Assembly (NCBI RefSeq): GCF_947507565.1
Contig: NC_089179.1
Location: 3,489,747 to 3,553,746, forward strand
Origin: Oscarella lobularis
Taxonomy: Eukaryota; Porifera; Homoscleromorpha; Homosclerophorida; Oscarellidae
DNA: 64,000 nt
Reading direction: 5' to 3'
Positions 13,381-26,149 of this stretch are shown one piece after another. The position numbers were made by a program, and so were the translations under genes. The stretch's first letter is position 1. The number at the start of each line of letters is the position of its first letter. Below the pieces are notes generated by a model. It made no database searches and was not told where the DNA came from. It was given only the letters and a program-made list of their open reading frames with translations.

Positions 13381-14053
13381 TTTATATAGCTAAAAATCAA
13401 TATACAAAATATATTGAGATGAGAAGAAGATGACGATGATGGGGGCGCGGTTCCTTTCAATATCCTAGCTTTGTCCTAATGCCCTCTATACATTTGCATT
13501 GCATGGTCCTATAGAGTCACATCCCTCTCTCATACCATCGACTAATTTCAGAAGAGAGTAATACTTGAGCATGGGAGGGAATAGCGTTTTTATAATCAAT
13601 ACCTTATATCATCGCCACGCAATCAGTAAACAATGTGCTTCTAGTGGTGGATATTGCTTTCAGTTTGTGCTATTGATACGAGCTCGACGTCACGTTTGTT
13701 TGCGCTATTCGAATGCAATCCTATTGATTGGTCCGTCCGCGCGGTTGGTGCGTGTCACTGTGCGCGGGCCGCGGGGGACGAAGAGAGGAGGAGAACGAGT
13801 GCGAGAGTGCGCCTGTAGTCCCCGCCGGGTCCGACAGTGAGTCTGCGCGAGGATGAAGCGAACGAGTGACAGATTGAAATCCAAGCTAGTCGAGAACAAA
13901 TACGACGCGATCACGAACGAACCACCAGCAAGACAGGACAGACGCACACAGACAACATTACCATATCACAGAGCCAAGAGAGAGAAGAGTGAGAGAGAGA
14001 ACTTGGCCTCTTTGAGAAATCCCAGCGTGTCATTCCTTTTGCTCTCCCTTCCT
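13381..14053. other. Convergent 3' flanks of the RWD/RING gene and SRSF1
   Basis: This 673-base stretch lies between two convergent stop codons. AT-rich sequence near 13380-13420 (ATATACAAAATATATTG) suits a polyadenylation region. The open frames here are short, lack family features, and I do not support them as genes. Confidence 0.5.
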
Positions 14054-15023
14054 TCAAGAACGAGATCTTGAACGACTGCGACGTCTCGGCGAATACGATC
14101 GCGATCGCTTTCTCGGACTGCGCGAACGACTGCGCGAATAACGACGCCCGCCGCCGCCGCCGCCGCCGCCGCGCGGCGACCTCGACCTCTTCGGAGACCT
14201 AGATCTAGATCGTCGTGGCGACCTCGATCGTCGCGACGACGACGACGCTCCATCTTCAACAACACGAATTCGAGACGTTTCACCCTTAAGGAAAAAATGA
14301 TGACGTCATAAAATTGTGACGTCATAATTTTTATGACGTCATTGATGACGTCATATACTTACTTCGTGCGATCGAAATTTCGTGTCGTTGAGATGTCGTA
14401 CGGCGTAGTCGACGCCGCGCGCGCGCGCGAATTCGACGACGCCCGTCCCGTCGCGATAGACGTCCGTGTAGCAGACGTCGCCGGCTTCGCGAAAGTGATC
14501 CTTCAAGTCCTGCCAGCTGCCCGTCGTCGGAAGCCCCGTCACTTTGACGCGATAGCCCGATCGCGAGCGAGATCCTCCGCTGGGGGACCCCCCGCCGCCT
14601 CCGCCGCCTCCGCCGCCGCCTCGACGCCCGCCGTAGCCGCCGCCGCCACCGCCGCCGCCGCTGTAGCGATCGTATCCCCCGCGATCGCGAAGTGGGACCC
14701 CGCCGCGACCGCGTTCCGTGCCGCGACACGGTTCGACTCGAAGGCGATGGCCGTCGAATTCGTAGCCGTCGCGAGACGACACCGCGTCGTCAGCATCGCT
14801 AGAAAAGAGTGCTTGGGGGAGCGGGGCGCTTCGCGTTTTCTCTCTGCCTGTACCGATCGTCGTCGAAGTCGATGAAAGCGAAAGGGGCCCCGTCGCGTTT
14901 GTTTTTCAGTTCGAGCGTGACGATTTTGCCGTATTTGTAGAAGAGATCTTCGACGTCCTTTTCGCGCACGTCGTGCGGGAGATTGCCAACGTAGATGCGA
15001 CAGTTGCGATCTCTTCGAGACAT
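14054..15023 (-). CDS. SRSF1: SR splicing factor 1 (ASF/SF2) homologue
   Basis: Three exons (15023-14854, 14798-14363, 14284-14054) give 278 residues. RRM1 carries [20 protein letters not shown] and [12 protein letters not shown] glycine-rich linker (runs of 8-11 Gly) follows. The second, atypical RRM has [19 protein letters not shown], the heptapeptide hallmark of SRSF1-type pseudo-RRMs, then TKFRSHEGE. The C-terminus is a short RS domain ([24 protein letters not shown]). The protein would bind exonic enhancers and promote splice-site choice in the nucleus. The linker is more Gly-rich than usual and the coding sequence is very GC-rich there. It is divergent from IFT20 with ~290 bases between starts. 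Confidence 0.95.
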
Positions 15024-15064
15024 TTTGCTACGGGGTCGAGATCGCGCAAGCGCCGTGGCGTTAC

Positions 15065-15093
15065 TACACACACACACACACACACACACACAC
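15065..15093. repeat. (AC)n microsatellite
   Basis: A run of about 14 AC dinucleotides lies in the shared upstream region of SRSF1 (-) and IFT20 (+). Confidence 0.95.
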
Positions 15094-15310
15094 TACACTT
15101 GACGCTCACGTTTTTCCGTTTTTAGTACTTTCTACTGAGAGGTTTAACTTCTAGACGCGTTTCTGTTTTCGAATGCACTACTCGTGTTATGTCGATGCGT
15201 TCTTTGGGTTACGAACTGCCGCAAGAACGACTTTTTTTGCCGTTCGTTTTGCATCGGGATAGCGCGCTTCAACCTAGCCCGGATAGTGTGCCCTGTTGCT
15301 AAGAGTTCTC

Positions 15311-15855
15311 ATGTCTGGGCTTCATTTCGACGAGTTGTGGAAGGTCCGGCTGTTGGATCCGGACGCGAGCGCTCGTACGCAGGAACTGAAAGACGAATGC
15401 AAGAATTTCACAGACAGTAAGTCGTCGAATTCGCGCCGCTAAAAAGAAATAAATCGACATCACCTCGATCAGAAATGGATCATTTTCAAAAGTTGGTCGA
15501 CGGTTTTATCGACGTCGTTAACAAATTAGCGAAATCTGTCGAAGAAGAAAAACTGCTGGTATGTGAATTGAAAAAAAATGAGATTCGATTTTTCTAATAA
15601 TTTTTCTACGTAGGCTATTGGATCACGCAATTCGTTGAAATCAATGGAAAAACATAGGGAATCGGTGCAACAACAACTCGGCGCTTTGATTATGGAAAAA
15701 CGCATTCAGTTGGAAAGGTAAATAAATTAATTAATAAATTATGACTAATAATGATGGAATATTTCGTCTATAGATATAGAATTGAGTATGAATCCCTGCT
15801 CAAAGCCGAAGCCGAACAGAAGGATTTCATAAATCAATTACTTCGTCAATCGTAA
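15311..15855 (+). CDS. IFT20: Intraflagellar transport protein 20
   Basis: Four exons (15311-15416, 15473-15558, 15614-15717, 15774-15855) encode 125 residues, close to the ~132 of vertebrate IFT20. Diagnostic stretches are GLHFDELWK at the start, LKDECKNF, the coiled-coil [38 protein letters not shown] and [22 protein letters not shown]20 belongs to the IFT-B complex, shuttles between Golgi and basal body, and carries membrane cargo to cilia, which suits an animal with flagellated choanocytes. The stop lies only 34 bases from the convergent stop of HEATR6. Confidence 0.95.
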
Positions 15856-15889
15856 ATAATAAAATAGAATAAACAATGGTACGTACCCT

Positions 15890-18800
15890 TTAGTCTGTGT
15901 GGCCCTTAGAGGTCGTCATTTGCATAATTTTCGTTGCTAGAATATTTTGTGTTACTGTAGAAAATAAATAAATAAAAAGAATGAGATTTATTTACCTAAT
16001 TTGGTGTATTCTTCTTCTTCGTCGGTTGCCTCCAAGTGATGTTCTATTCCAGGCAGTTTTTGTCTTAGAACGTCCGCTATCATTACTCTGTCTGCTTCTC
16101 CAGCAAGTGTTTCCACGTGACATATGCATTCCATAAGCTTTACGCAGAGATAATCTATTTATCTCTTATGTTTATTTTTCTACTCTACCTGGAGCTTGAG
16201 GTTTTTCCTATACTTGACTTCTGAGAAGTCGGTGAGTTCGTCGCTTTTCTCCAAAGCAGTGAAAAGAGAATCGACCAATATTCTTAGCGTTTGTTCTTCG
16301 TGTAAGTGGTCTCGTGACGAAAGAGAGCCCAAGGCGGAAGCAGCGGTAATTCTCACCTAATCAGTGTAACATGCACGAGAACTATCGGACCTATTATTAA
16401 TTAATTTACTTTGAAATTTTTGCATTTGCATATAGCGTCGCAAAGGACACATAGAAGAGGATCCTTATCAGACAGGAAAATTAATACGATAACCTCGATT
16501 ATGTATGTATGTGTACTCACTATCACAATTTCACGAGAATCTAAAAGAAAGACATTTCTAAGAAGGTGACCAGCTGCGTGACAGGCATTCCATCGAACCT
16601 AAAAAAGGTGAGAGAGATATATTATAAGGAAAAATAAATTATAGGGGTTTGGAGATAAGGCAAAATCAATCTCTTCTATTACCTTGACATTTCCGGTTTT
16701 GACTCCCTTAGAGATGACTCCAACCGCGTCAATCAAACGCGGTATTATCAGAGACTTGTACTCGCTGACAAATCGAGCGGATGCGAGACGGAACAAATTG
16801 CCGACTGCTCGAAGGGCATTGCTTCTGACCTGACGTCACCCAATCAATAATGTATATGTGATCAAGGGGGACAGTATTACTATACAAAGTACCTTGTCAT
16901 TGTCTTTACATCCTTTCACTGCTACTTCCAAGAGAAGTTGATACATCTCCGGAGGACAGAAGTCTTCACAATCGAGTCTGAGTGCAATTTAATAGAGATA
17001 ATGATAATGTATTGATTTGCTTACGAAAATCCAGCCAATGAGTCGGCAAGGTTTGCAAGTGACCAAGCGGCTTTGATTCGAACGGCGAGAGCCGCGCTTC
17101 TCATAGCCGAAGCGACCGCTTGAGAAGCGTCCAACATAAAAGGAATGTCCTAAAAATTAGAAATTAGTCTATTGAACACTGAGGCTTCAAAATAAATCTG
17201 ACGCTTAGGAGACTTTCATAGGAAACAAAAATGCCAATAACTCGAATAGCAGCCGCCTATAATAAAGATCCCTGTCTCGAGACATGGGGATAAATAAATA
17301 AATACTTTTACCGCTATAGTGCTCGTCTCATTCTGAACAAGACTTAGGCAAATGCTAAGAACAAACGCCTCCTTCTCTTTCTACGTAAACAATATCTCTA
17401 TCTCTAAGGACTCGACTTTTCTATACTGATAATTTGGAGAAGACTTCAGCGCCGATATTTCCGAGACACTCGATCGCTGATGCACACAACGTCTTATCGT
17501 TACCACTCGATTCCACAGAGAGAAGTTCCGAGAAACTTCCAGATAGTATTTGGTTCCAATAGACGAGAACCTTAGAGTAGGGAAAAAAAATTCATCAATG
17601 ATGATATCCCCACATTTTAATTAATTAATTAATTAACCTGGGCTATCAGGTCATCGTCCTTGGAGGCATCGTTTCGAAGTATCTCGTTAATCCGAGCTGA
17701 CCATTCATACAACACCTAGATATGGAATAGTATATAATCAATAGATTAATTAATTAATTAATTAATTGTGTGCCTGAGTTGAGTGAAATCGACAGCCGGA
17801 GTCATCATCTGATAGATGAAGTATCGCGACGTCAATGACTTTACTCCAAAAAGATCTAGAGATCATTTATGTGACGCTAATAATGTACCCGTTCAGCCAA
17901 TGGTACTACTTACACTAAAATCTCGGAATAGTTTTTAAATAAGAGGGCGAAAATTCTCAAAGCGACTATGCGAACGGGAGGAAGTGAAGGAATGTCAGTC
18001 CAGGAACCTGCAATCAAAATTAATTAATTAATTAATAAGAGGAGATATCTATATGATCTTACCTTTGAGACGAAAGCATCCGAAGCAGGCGTCTAGAATC
18101 CAGGGAGTAGATGACGTACTGTCTACTTTAGCCGATGTTTTAATTATTTGATCCGAGCCACCAAAGAGCCACGTCAGAAAAGCGGAATCCAATGGGATGT
18201 CGACTGAAGAACATTTTAGCAATGACGCAACTTCCGGAAGCGGAGAACACGCGGATAGGAGAGAAGCGAGACAGGACAAAGCACCAGCACAAACATCAGG
18301 ATCTATGAGAATATCATGCACTAAGACTATGATATGAATCTTTTCACCTTTGTCTCTGACTAGAGGAATGAGAATGTGGGCTGCTGTTGATAGGTAACCA
18401 GTACGGAGTCTGTAGTACGGCGAATTGGATATAAGCACTGATAGACACTAAGGAGATTATTATAATAATTAATTAACGTAATTGAAATTATGCACTTGCC
18501 TTGAGGGATTTGAGAAGGGATTTCTTGTTGAGAAGACCGCGCCAAATGACTCGGTATAGAGTGCCGTGAAGTTGCTGGAGCATGCTACCAAGTGAGATAG
18601 AGAACGGAATAAAGGAAGTCGCCACGTGGTCACTGCAAAATAAATAAATAATTAATTAAATAGCCTTAATTTTCAATATTTTTACCTGTCGTCAGCTGCC
18701 ATTAATAATGGTTTAGAAGCGTCCAAAAAAGACATCAAGACTCCAGCTAAACATTCTCTTACCTAAACAAGATGTATCTCTACAGATCTCTAGAGATTCT

Positions 18801-20116
18801 CCCCTTACTTTCTGAGACGGATCGCTTAGCAAAAGAGTGAGCAAACTTGAACGACAACTCGGAGAGTCCGATATAAAGGAGCCCCAGTATCCAAACACGA
18901 CTTTCTTATCAACTAGCTAGAATCACGTTATTAGAGTCAAGATGAATAAATAGACTATGTTACCTCCGATATTTTTTGGAGGCAATTCAGAGCCGGAATT
19001 CGAATCCGTGCCGCCATACCTCTGATATATCTATAAGACGTTTGTTTCTCACAACGTTTTGTGGTTGTCTAAGTTTACGTATGGCTTGTCATGCTCTGGC
19101 CCGTCTCTGAGTCCGATTGCTCGGATTCTGAACTAGATGGTCTTTCGTAACTCGGAGGAAAAGAACCGGGGGATGTTACGGCTATTTCCGTGTCTGCATA
19201 GAGTGCAAAGCGCTAAAGAAACGTTCACTACTACACCATGGCAATCTTTATGTTTTTTTTACTTTGAGAACTGTCATTAGAGTGCCGATGCTTGATTCGA
19301 TGAATAGTTTTGAGGAAGTGGCAATTAGATTCTCTAAAGTTTTCAATGCTGCTATTAGAACGTTGGCTGATTTGTTGAAATTGTGCAAGAAATGACAGAC
19401 GAACGGCAGAGTGGAATGAATCAATTCTCGATTCGACGAAGACTGAGAAACTAGACTAAACACTGACTCGAATAAGATAAAAAACGGAGATATTATTAAT
19501 ACCTTGCACATGCAGCTTCCATGCATCGAAACACGAGATAACAAATCTCGTCGTCCGGGCAAGAGGCGAGAAGGGATACGAGAACGGAAGTCTCGCTTCC
19601 AATCAATTGGTTCAAAAACTAAAAAAATTCAGAAGAGACTTTAGCAAAGTAAAGATAGACTATGTACCTCTCTTATGTCAGCATTTTGAATTAGACTAAG
19701 AAGAGCAGTGAGACCTGATACTGTCGATTTTCTCGCGCCACTTGGCTCCTTCACGTAACTCACGCATAAACTAAGCATTTGCTCGAGAGACGTTCCAGAA
19801 AAGATTCCCTGAAACGAAATCGACTCTACGAACGAAACCCCCCTCGAAATCTCGTTTCACCTTTCGCGATTCGGCGACTCTGTGAATAAAACGAAATACG
19901 CTGCTCGCTGAAGACTCGGGATAGTTCTGAAGAGCTTCTGTTCGTCGAATGAGGCGATCGACGATTAGGGAGACGTTCTAGAGCGCGTTTTTCGAGTCGG
20001 GGAGATCGCTGGAATGTGATGCGAACTTGGGAGGAGAAGTCGGTCACGTTTGCTAGAGACGCGAGCCATTTGGCTTCGAGTGCGAGCTCTTCTTTACGTT
20101 TTCTGCTTCCTGACAT
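15890..20116 (-). CDS. HEATR6: HEAT repeat-containing protein 6 homologue
   Basis: The gene has about twenty small exons and starts at ATG 20116 (MSGSRKRKEELALEAK). The middle part carries the HEATR6 signature: KVVFGYWGSFISDSP...SLLTLLLSDPSQKVR, parallel to the vertebrate block with GYWSAFIPDTPE and LKDPSPKTR, followed by LSACSPLPEVASLLK and TPWILDACFGCF. The remainder consists of HEAT/armadillo-type helix pairs (for example NALRAVGNLFRL and VRIRAAVLAVRI on translation of the 16.6-17.2 kb exons). The tail is acidic (EATDEEEEYTKL). Molecular function is poorly known in any animal. Introns are 40-100 bases with TTAATTAATT runs. Confidence 0.8.
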
Positions 20117-20175
20117 GTTTCTACTTTCCCGGATTGCTTTATGTGATGACGTCAGATCGTATGAGATATTTACGT

Positions 20176-23100
20176 TTACGTGGTTACGTCCAAAAGTCTA
20201 TTTTTCATGTAGCCCCATATCTCGGCCTTCCAAAATGCCTCGAAGAGTTTCTCCAGCGTAGCTTCGCGACCGTGCTTCATAATCCAGTCTTGAAGATCGT
20301 GACGAAGTCGAGACGCGTGACTATCGATTGAATAGGGCTGCGTAGATTTCGTTATCTCCAACTGCTTTTCAATCATCGACACCTTGGTTTCGGAAATTCC
20401 TGGACACTCCACAAGCAATTGAAAGACGAAATTAGGAATTTCAAACCCACGCATAAACGAATCTTTTCCTTCTGAATTAGATCTCCTAAAAAAACAAAAA
20501 AATTCAAACAGAGAATATCTACGCCATTGGGATATATACACGAAATGAGCGACGCTGCGAATGTCGTTCATCACGTCATCTTGAGATAAATCTAGACTAC
20601 TGCTCAATGAATACGTACGAAGATTAGACAGCCCACTTGGAGGAGCCCAAAGACACTATATATGAGAGATTACAATACATTAGTATGCTGTATAGGTACG
20701 CACCTTCTCGTTTCCAAAAGCGTCGTCTTCGATGACGTAAACTTCGGCTGACAACTTCCTCGCGTTCAGACGCCAATCGACGTAGACTTTTTTCCCTGAA
20801 AATCCTCCACTAGACGTTTTGCACACTCGACCCTCAAGTTCGGGAGGATCTCGCGCTAATTGAATAAACGTCGACAATTTACGATAGTCGAAGTTCTGAT
20901 TCGGAAAATTCATTTTCCAACCCGAACTGCATCCGTCTTCCCTTATAGTTAACCCCTCTTCGTTCTCGCAGTCAAACTCGATAGAAAGAGGACTACTTTT
21001 CTTGAGAACGAATCCATCTTTTTCCTGCCGTTTAGTCACCTTTTTAACTATTTTACTGTCTTTTGAACATACGACTAGTCGGACGGAAAACGAGTCTTCG
21101 TCTTGGACTATAGTCTCAGGTGCAAAAGGTATCGCATAGAGCTCGAGCCAACCGCTACAGACGGCTCCTTTGCCGCAAAATTCGGTAAGTTCCATGACAA
21201 TCATTCCCTTCTCTTCCAAACGGATGCTGCCGTGAGAAGATCTTATAGAGGCGTTTTTCGAGACTTCCGTGAGTGCTGCAAATGACGTAAAGTTCGACTC
21301 CCCTTTCATTTTATCAGCGTGAAGGAAGTCGATTGTGAGTGGACGAGACTCGTCGACGGAGAAGGGATTGAAAAATTTGAGGGTAACTGGCTTTGAGAAT
21401 CGCAGTCCGTCTGGCTGGAGAGCAATGAAATCTAATAGAGTGCTGCCACGCCTAGGTAGTTTCCTAAAAGTCTGCGTATCTGGTGAATAGATTGCTACTG
21501 TTATGAGCTGAGGATGAGATAGGGCTCCTTCTGGTACATATAGGCTGCAATCGATTGATGAGAATTGAATTTCTCCTCCTTCTGGCCCTATAAGAAGAGA
21601 GCAAGAATCTCCTAGTTGAAGATCAAGCGATATGATATCCCCCTCCAGTTCAAGAGACCCTCTTAGATTGGATTCCTTCTTTCTCTTCTTAGCCACGGCT
21701 TTCATTCCTTCTTGCAGCTTTCTCTTCATTCCACTCGTCCTAGCCACGGTGAGAAAAGTGGCCTCTTCACCAGGGAACAAATCGTGAACGGTGCCCCAAA
21801 TCGCTTCGAGTTCGTCCTTATTTCGTTCACCCCAAAGTCGAATCGTTTTCCTCAGACACTCCCTAGCCTTTTCCCTCTCATTCCTAAGCGCATGAATCAC
21901 GGCACGCGTATGATAAACAAACCCGACTTCGTAGTGATCTTCCCCAAGTTGACTCACTCGCAGAGACAAGGCTCTATCAGCTACAGCTTCAGCCCTATCG
22001 AGATCTCCCTCACCGTTTCTCTTCAGTAAAGCATTCGCTAAATTCAAGAGAACAATACTATGGCAGTCTTTATCTGCTTCATTGCAATTGTCTAAAACCC
22101 CTTGCAGAACGCTAATCGACTTTTCGTAGTCTCCAAGCCGATAAAACGCGCGTCCGAGAGTCGCTTTGGCCATGAGTACCAACTCGTGTCGTTCCCCTAG
22201 AAAATGAACGCGAATTCGAACGCATTCCTCGATGCAACGCAACGCTTCTTCGGGGTCTTCGCGCTCGGAACCGGATAAATAATAGCGACCCAATTGGATT
22301 AGTGACGTAGCGTAGGTTGGGGAATTTTTCCCCGCCGATCGTTCTTTGATTTTCAACGCTTCGTCGATGAGAGCCTTCGATTCGTCATGGCAACCGAGAT
22401 CGAGATAGGCGCGCGCCATCGCGGTGAGAGTCGCCCCAATATGCATATTCCATTTCGGAAAAATTTGACGTCGAATTTGTAGACATTCGCTTAGAAGCTC
22501 TAACGCTTTATCGTAATTACTCAAGTCGAGATGAACGAGAGAAATACTGAATAAAGTTCGCGCTATCGCTCGACGAGGAGCCTCGTTTCGTCGACGCAAC
22601 CGAAGACATTCTTCGAGCGCAACAAGGGACTCCTCTCGACGATCAACGTCAGCAAGCGCGCAACCCAATTCGAGTAGAACGGGAGCCAACGGCCCACGTT
22701 TCAAACCGTAGACGTTTTCGTAATGTCGAACAGCCGTTTTGAGGTATTCTAGTCGCTTGTGGGCGTTCCCTGTAAGATCATGAATATCAGATAAATTTTT
22801 ATATGATTCTGCTAATGTTTCTTCGAATGATACAGTCATTGTCGTAGCGAATGATGTAGCGTGTTCGAAGTGGGTTTGATGAGCCCGTCGAAGTGTGTAG
22901 CGTTTTTCGACGTCATCGCAGTTATCGGCGTCTTCGTACGATTCGTTGAGCGCTCGAAGGACGTTGCCAATGAAATCGTCTCGTGAAGAGGGTCCCTTCG
23001 CTTGAAGACGTAGCCACGCATCGAAACGACGCGAGAAAACGACGTGGAATACTTCGTGACTGGAAATGAATTTCACCAGGGACGTGTCTGAGGATGAGAG

Positions 23101-24455
23101 ATGAAGAGATGGGCACGATTTGAGTTCGTTTTCGTCTACGTTGGGAATCCACGTCTTGGCGAATTTTAAGACGCAGTTGAGGGGGAGAGGTTCGGGCGCG
23201 AGACAGCCTAGGAGCAAGAAGACGAGACGAAGAAGATCGCTTTTGGAAACTAAAGCGTCAGCCAAAGAGACAGAAGAAGCGAGCATCTGTCTGGAGTAGG
23301 AGGCCTCTTTGATAGAATCAAAGTCTCGTAATTCCTTCATAAACGATTGCCACGTGGATTCATTTCGAAGTTGAACGCTCATCGCCGCACTGGAAAGAGC
23401 CAAGGGGTAATAACCAATTTCTTGAGCGGCTTTGAGGCACTTTTGACGATCGCTTATGTTGGATAGTCGCATTGTTAGTTCGACAGCATCGTCTTCTTCC
23501 ATGCCGTTTTTTCCCAAGTCCATATGCGTGGTGTTTAATTTACATGATATCGTTTTCTGGCTTGTGATTAGAATCGTTCCGTTGCCCCAGTCGGGGTTGC
23601 CGGGCTCCGGCCAATGGGGACGTATTTCGTCTCGGACTTTCTCCGAAAAACCGTCGAAAATTAATAGCCAATTAGGTAGAAGTCTCAGTCTCTTTCTAAC
23701 GGCTCCAAAGAGCAGTTCGACTTTTCGCTCGGCATTCTCTACTTCGCTACACATTCGCACGAAATCCGAATCCGGACAGAGATCGAGAGCGAGAACAGTT
23801 AACGTATTATTAACGGTATGAAGACTCGTAGCGTCAATTGTACTCACAATAGCCATTGGTTGTGAGATGAGCACACTTTCATAATAAAGACGAGCAAATT
23901 GACTTGCGAGTACGCTCTTACCAGAGCCAGGATCACCCGTGAGGATAACAGCTATTACTCCATTGGAATATTGACGTCGTAATGACGACACAGCAGAACG
24001 AATTCGTACGAGTTCTTTCGCTCGTTCGTGGATGTAATGCGCTGGATTGCTTCTAAGCATTCGAGCGCGAGTCTTTGGACGCGTGTCTTCAGATGAAGAA
24101 CTCGGTGAAAAATCACACGTTCCTAAAAAAAAGAAAAAAAGTGAATGAAACCCTCATATATATATATATTGATACCTTTGACGTATTCAGATAAGATTCT
24201 ATATGCGTTTGTGTTATTTGCTCGTTGTAGGCCGCGAAGGAGATCACCTATAGACGTTCCTTTCGTTTGTAGATGAACTAGGAGAGACATTGTGGGGCTT
24301 GTGCCGCCGGGAATAAGAGAGGATCCTTCGTCAAACTCCCGTGCCACTGTTTTCCATCCTCCATTGGAGTCCAAGTCTGATGAAAGCCACTTGGCGACGC
24401 GAAATGGAAGACACTCGACGGAAATGTCAAGCGGCGAGTAATCGCGCGAAAACAT
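20176..24455 (-). CDS. NLR-like STAND protein: Death, NB-ARC, TPR, ZU5, Death
   Basis: ATG 24455 opens a first exon with a Death-fold domain (WKTVAREF, SLLVHLQTKGTSIGDLLRGLQ, AYRILSEYVKG). A large exon (24122-20704) then codes an NB-ARC-type ATPase with Walker A TGDPGSGKS, Walker B NWLLIFDGF and ILITSQKT. About seven TPR units follow (for example YDKALELLSECLQIRRQ and DYEKSISVLQGVL). Next is a ZU5 domain (IGPEGGEIQFSS...LYVPEGALS) with a UPA-like stretch. Two small exons add a C-terminal Death domain (RLRHDLQDWIMKHGREATLEKLFEAF). The architecture joins APAF1/NLR-type nucleotide switching with the ZU5-UPA-Death tail of PIDD and UNC5. A role as a cytoplasmic immune or apoptosis platform is inferred. 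Its end is only 59 bases upstream of the HEATR6 start. Confidence 0.85.
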
Positions 24456-24814
24456 CTGCCTGTCGTCTAAATACAGAAAATAAATGCACAGCTTCACTCT
24501 GAAAATAAAATAAAATAAACATCATATCAAAATCCAAAACAAGCGTGGAGATGGCACTAAGGAAGAGATTGACTTCGCCAGGGTATAGAACACGTGAGCT
24601 GAGCCGTGGGCAAGCGCTCTTACCAATTAGAATAACATAGTATTAATCTTCACGGACGAGAAAAAAATGCTAGCGAGGGCTTTGAACGTTTAAATCAGCT
24701 AGAACAATAACTAACTACCTAACTTGAATTGAAATTCAGTAACACCGAAAACCGTAATCTAAAACCGCCTAAACAATCAACCGAACACAACAGAAAAGAG
24801 ACGGAGAATCAACG
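24456..24814. other. Short intergenic region
   Basis: This stretch lies upstream of the STAND gene and downstream of the KH gene, both on the minus strand. It probably contains a 5'UTR exon and intron (CTGTATTTAG acceptor just upstream of ATG 24455). No other gene is seen. Confidence 0.4.
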
Positions 24815-25968
24815 TCACCAACGCGCTATGCCCAAGAGTAACTGCTGATAGGCAGCTCCAGTTGCGAGCGCCTCTCCTTGTATGCTAACATAGCGCTTTC
24901 CCAACGGACCCGCAGTCACATTATACGTGACCCCCGCCACCGGCGCAATAGCCCTCAACTCCGACATAACCGTATCGACGTACGCGTCAGATAAACACAA
25001 TTCGATCGTCGCCATAGCGCAGGCGGCTTCTAGCAAAACCGACCGGCTCTCAACGAGAACCGGATTGCTAGAGGGTAGAAGCGGAGTGGAAGAGGGCGGA
25101 GGCGGAGGACGGTAATAGGGATGAAGACCGGTGGCGTCGACGGGGGTAGAAAAATGCGGGGGCGGTGGCCCTGCATTCCCACTCTCATACATATGAAATT
25201 CGGGAAATGCGGACGACGCCGGATCGTCCATAATTCGAACGGCTATGGGCACGCAAGCGGCGAGTACGGCGTCACGTGGTCCCTTGACGCGTACGACCGT
25301 CTCGAGTGGGCCGCCTTCGGCGCCGTCGCGCGGCGACAATACGATGCGAGCGCCCGTTTCGCGTTCGACCGGCACGATGTTTACGCCCGCTTTGCCGACG
25401 AAACGCGCTGCCATGACGCTGGGGATAGCGAGGTGGAGATCGCGCGCGCGATCGTGACGTTCGGGGTTCGGATTGCGCTCCGACTCCTGATCAATAATCG
25501 CCATTATTGATCGGATGGATGAGTGGAGTGAGTCTAGTGTCCCGGATAGGATGACGGGGCGTTCCGTTAGTGGTGTTCCCGGGAAGAATTGCTTGTCGGC
25601 CGACACGCGAATTGTCGCGCCCGACGATTCGCGCAATTGGCGAACGATTTCGCCGCCGCGACCGATTACGCCGCCGATTGCGTAATGAGGAACGAGCATT
25701 TTTATAAATCGACCGATGCCTGATACGGTTTTGCATAAAGGGGAACAGAGATTAATAATCTGCGAGGGCTCTATTGATTCGATTTGCGTGTATGTAGTGT
25801 TTTGGAGGCCGAGTCGCGTGTATTTCAGCGTCGAAGGTTCGACGGGGCCCCCTTCGCGTCCTTCTATGCATGCAGTAGGGTCGTACCGTCTGGACGCTTC
25901 CACATCGGGCCGCCTTGATTGTGCATAGGCCTTTTGCGAGACTGAGAAGGAGATTGCGGAGTCGCCAT
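24815..25968 (-). CDS. NOVA-like three-KH RNA-binding protein
   Basis: Two exons (25968-25887 and 25719-24815) give 328 residues. I prefer ATG 25968 (MATPQSPSQSRKRPM) because its exon ends GACG|GTACG and joins in phase to ATCAG|GCATCGGTCG. The result resembles the NOVA N-terminus (basic SRKRP motif) running straight into KH1. KH1 has GGVIGRGGEIVRQL with a GXXG loop, and FFPGTPLTERPVILSGT, the NOVA-type variable loop. KH2 has RFVGKAGVNI. The third KH lost its GXXG loop (PVAGVTYNVTAGPLG). The linker is proline-rich (PPPPPSSTP). NOVA proteins bind YCAY clusters and steer alternative splicing. A continuous open frame upstream to 26113 exists but seems to read the intron. Exon 1 and the promoter side are copied into the lectin array. 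Confidence 0.75.
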
Positions 25969-26149
25969 CGTCTTTTTTCCTGATGTCCCGTAAAATGCCC
26001 CGGACGCGAAATCCTTTCGATTCTCTCGCGATCGACAATGATCTTCGAAAAGTTTTGTAGCTAGTCTGCGGTTCGAAGAGCGTTCGTTGTGTCGTGTTTC
26101 GATCTTCCGCCATTTTGGCTCGGTCGTCGATGTTGCGTCATAATTTCTA

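Noticed and set aside
13853-14071. Small plus-strand frame MKRTSDRLKSKL...
   Set aside because: It lies in the 3' flank and antisense to the end of SRSF1, has no homology recognised, and has no splice or promoter support.
14333-14875. Plus-strand and alternative minus-strand Ala/Arg-rich frames over SRSF1
   Set aside because: They are shadows of the GC-rich glycine-repeat coding region of SRSF1.
25969-26113. Longer NOVA-like start at ATG 26113 giving a continuous 432-codon frame
   Set aside because: It would translate the 167-base intron. The spliced model from 25968 joins in phase to KH1 and gives a NOVA-like basic N-terminus.
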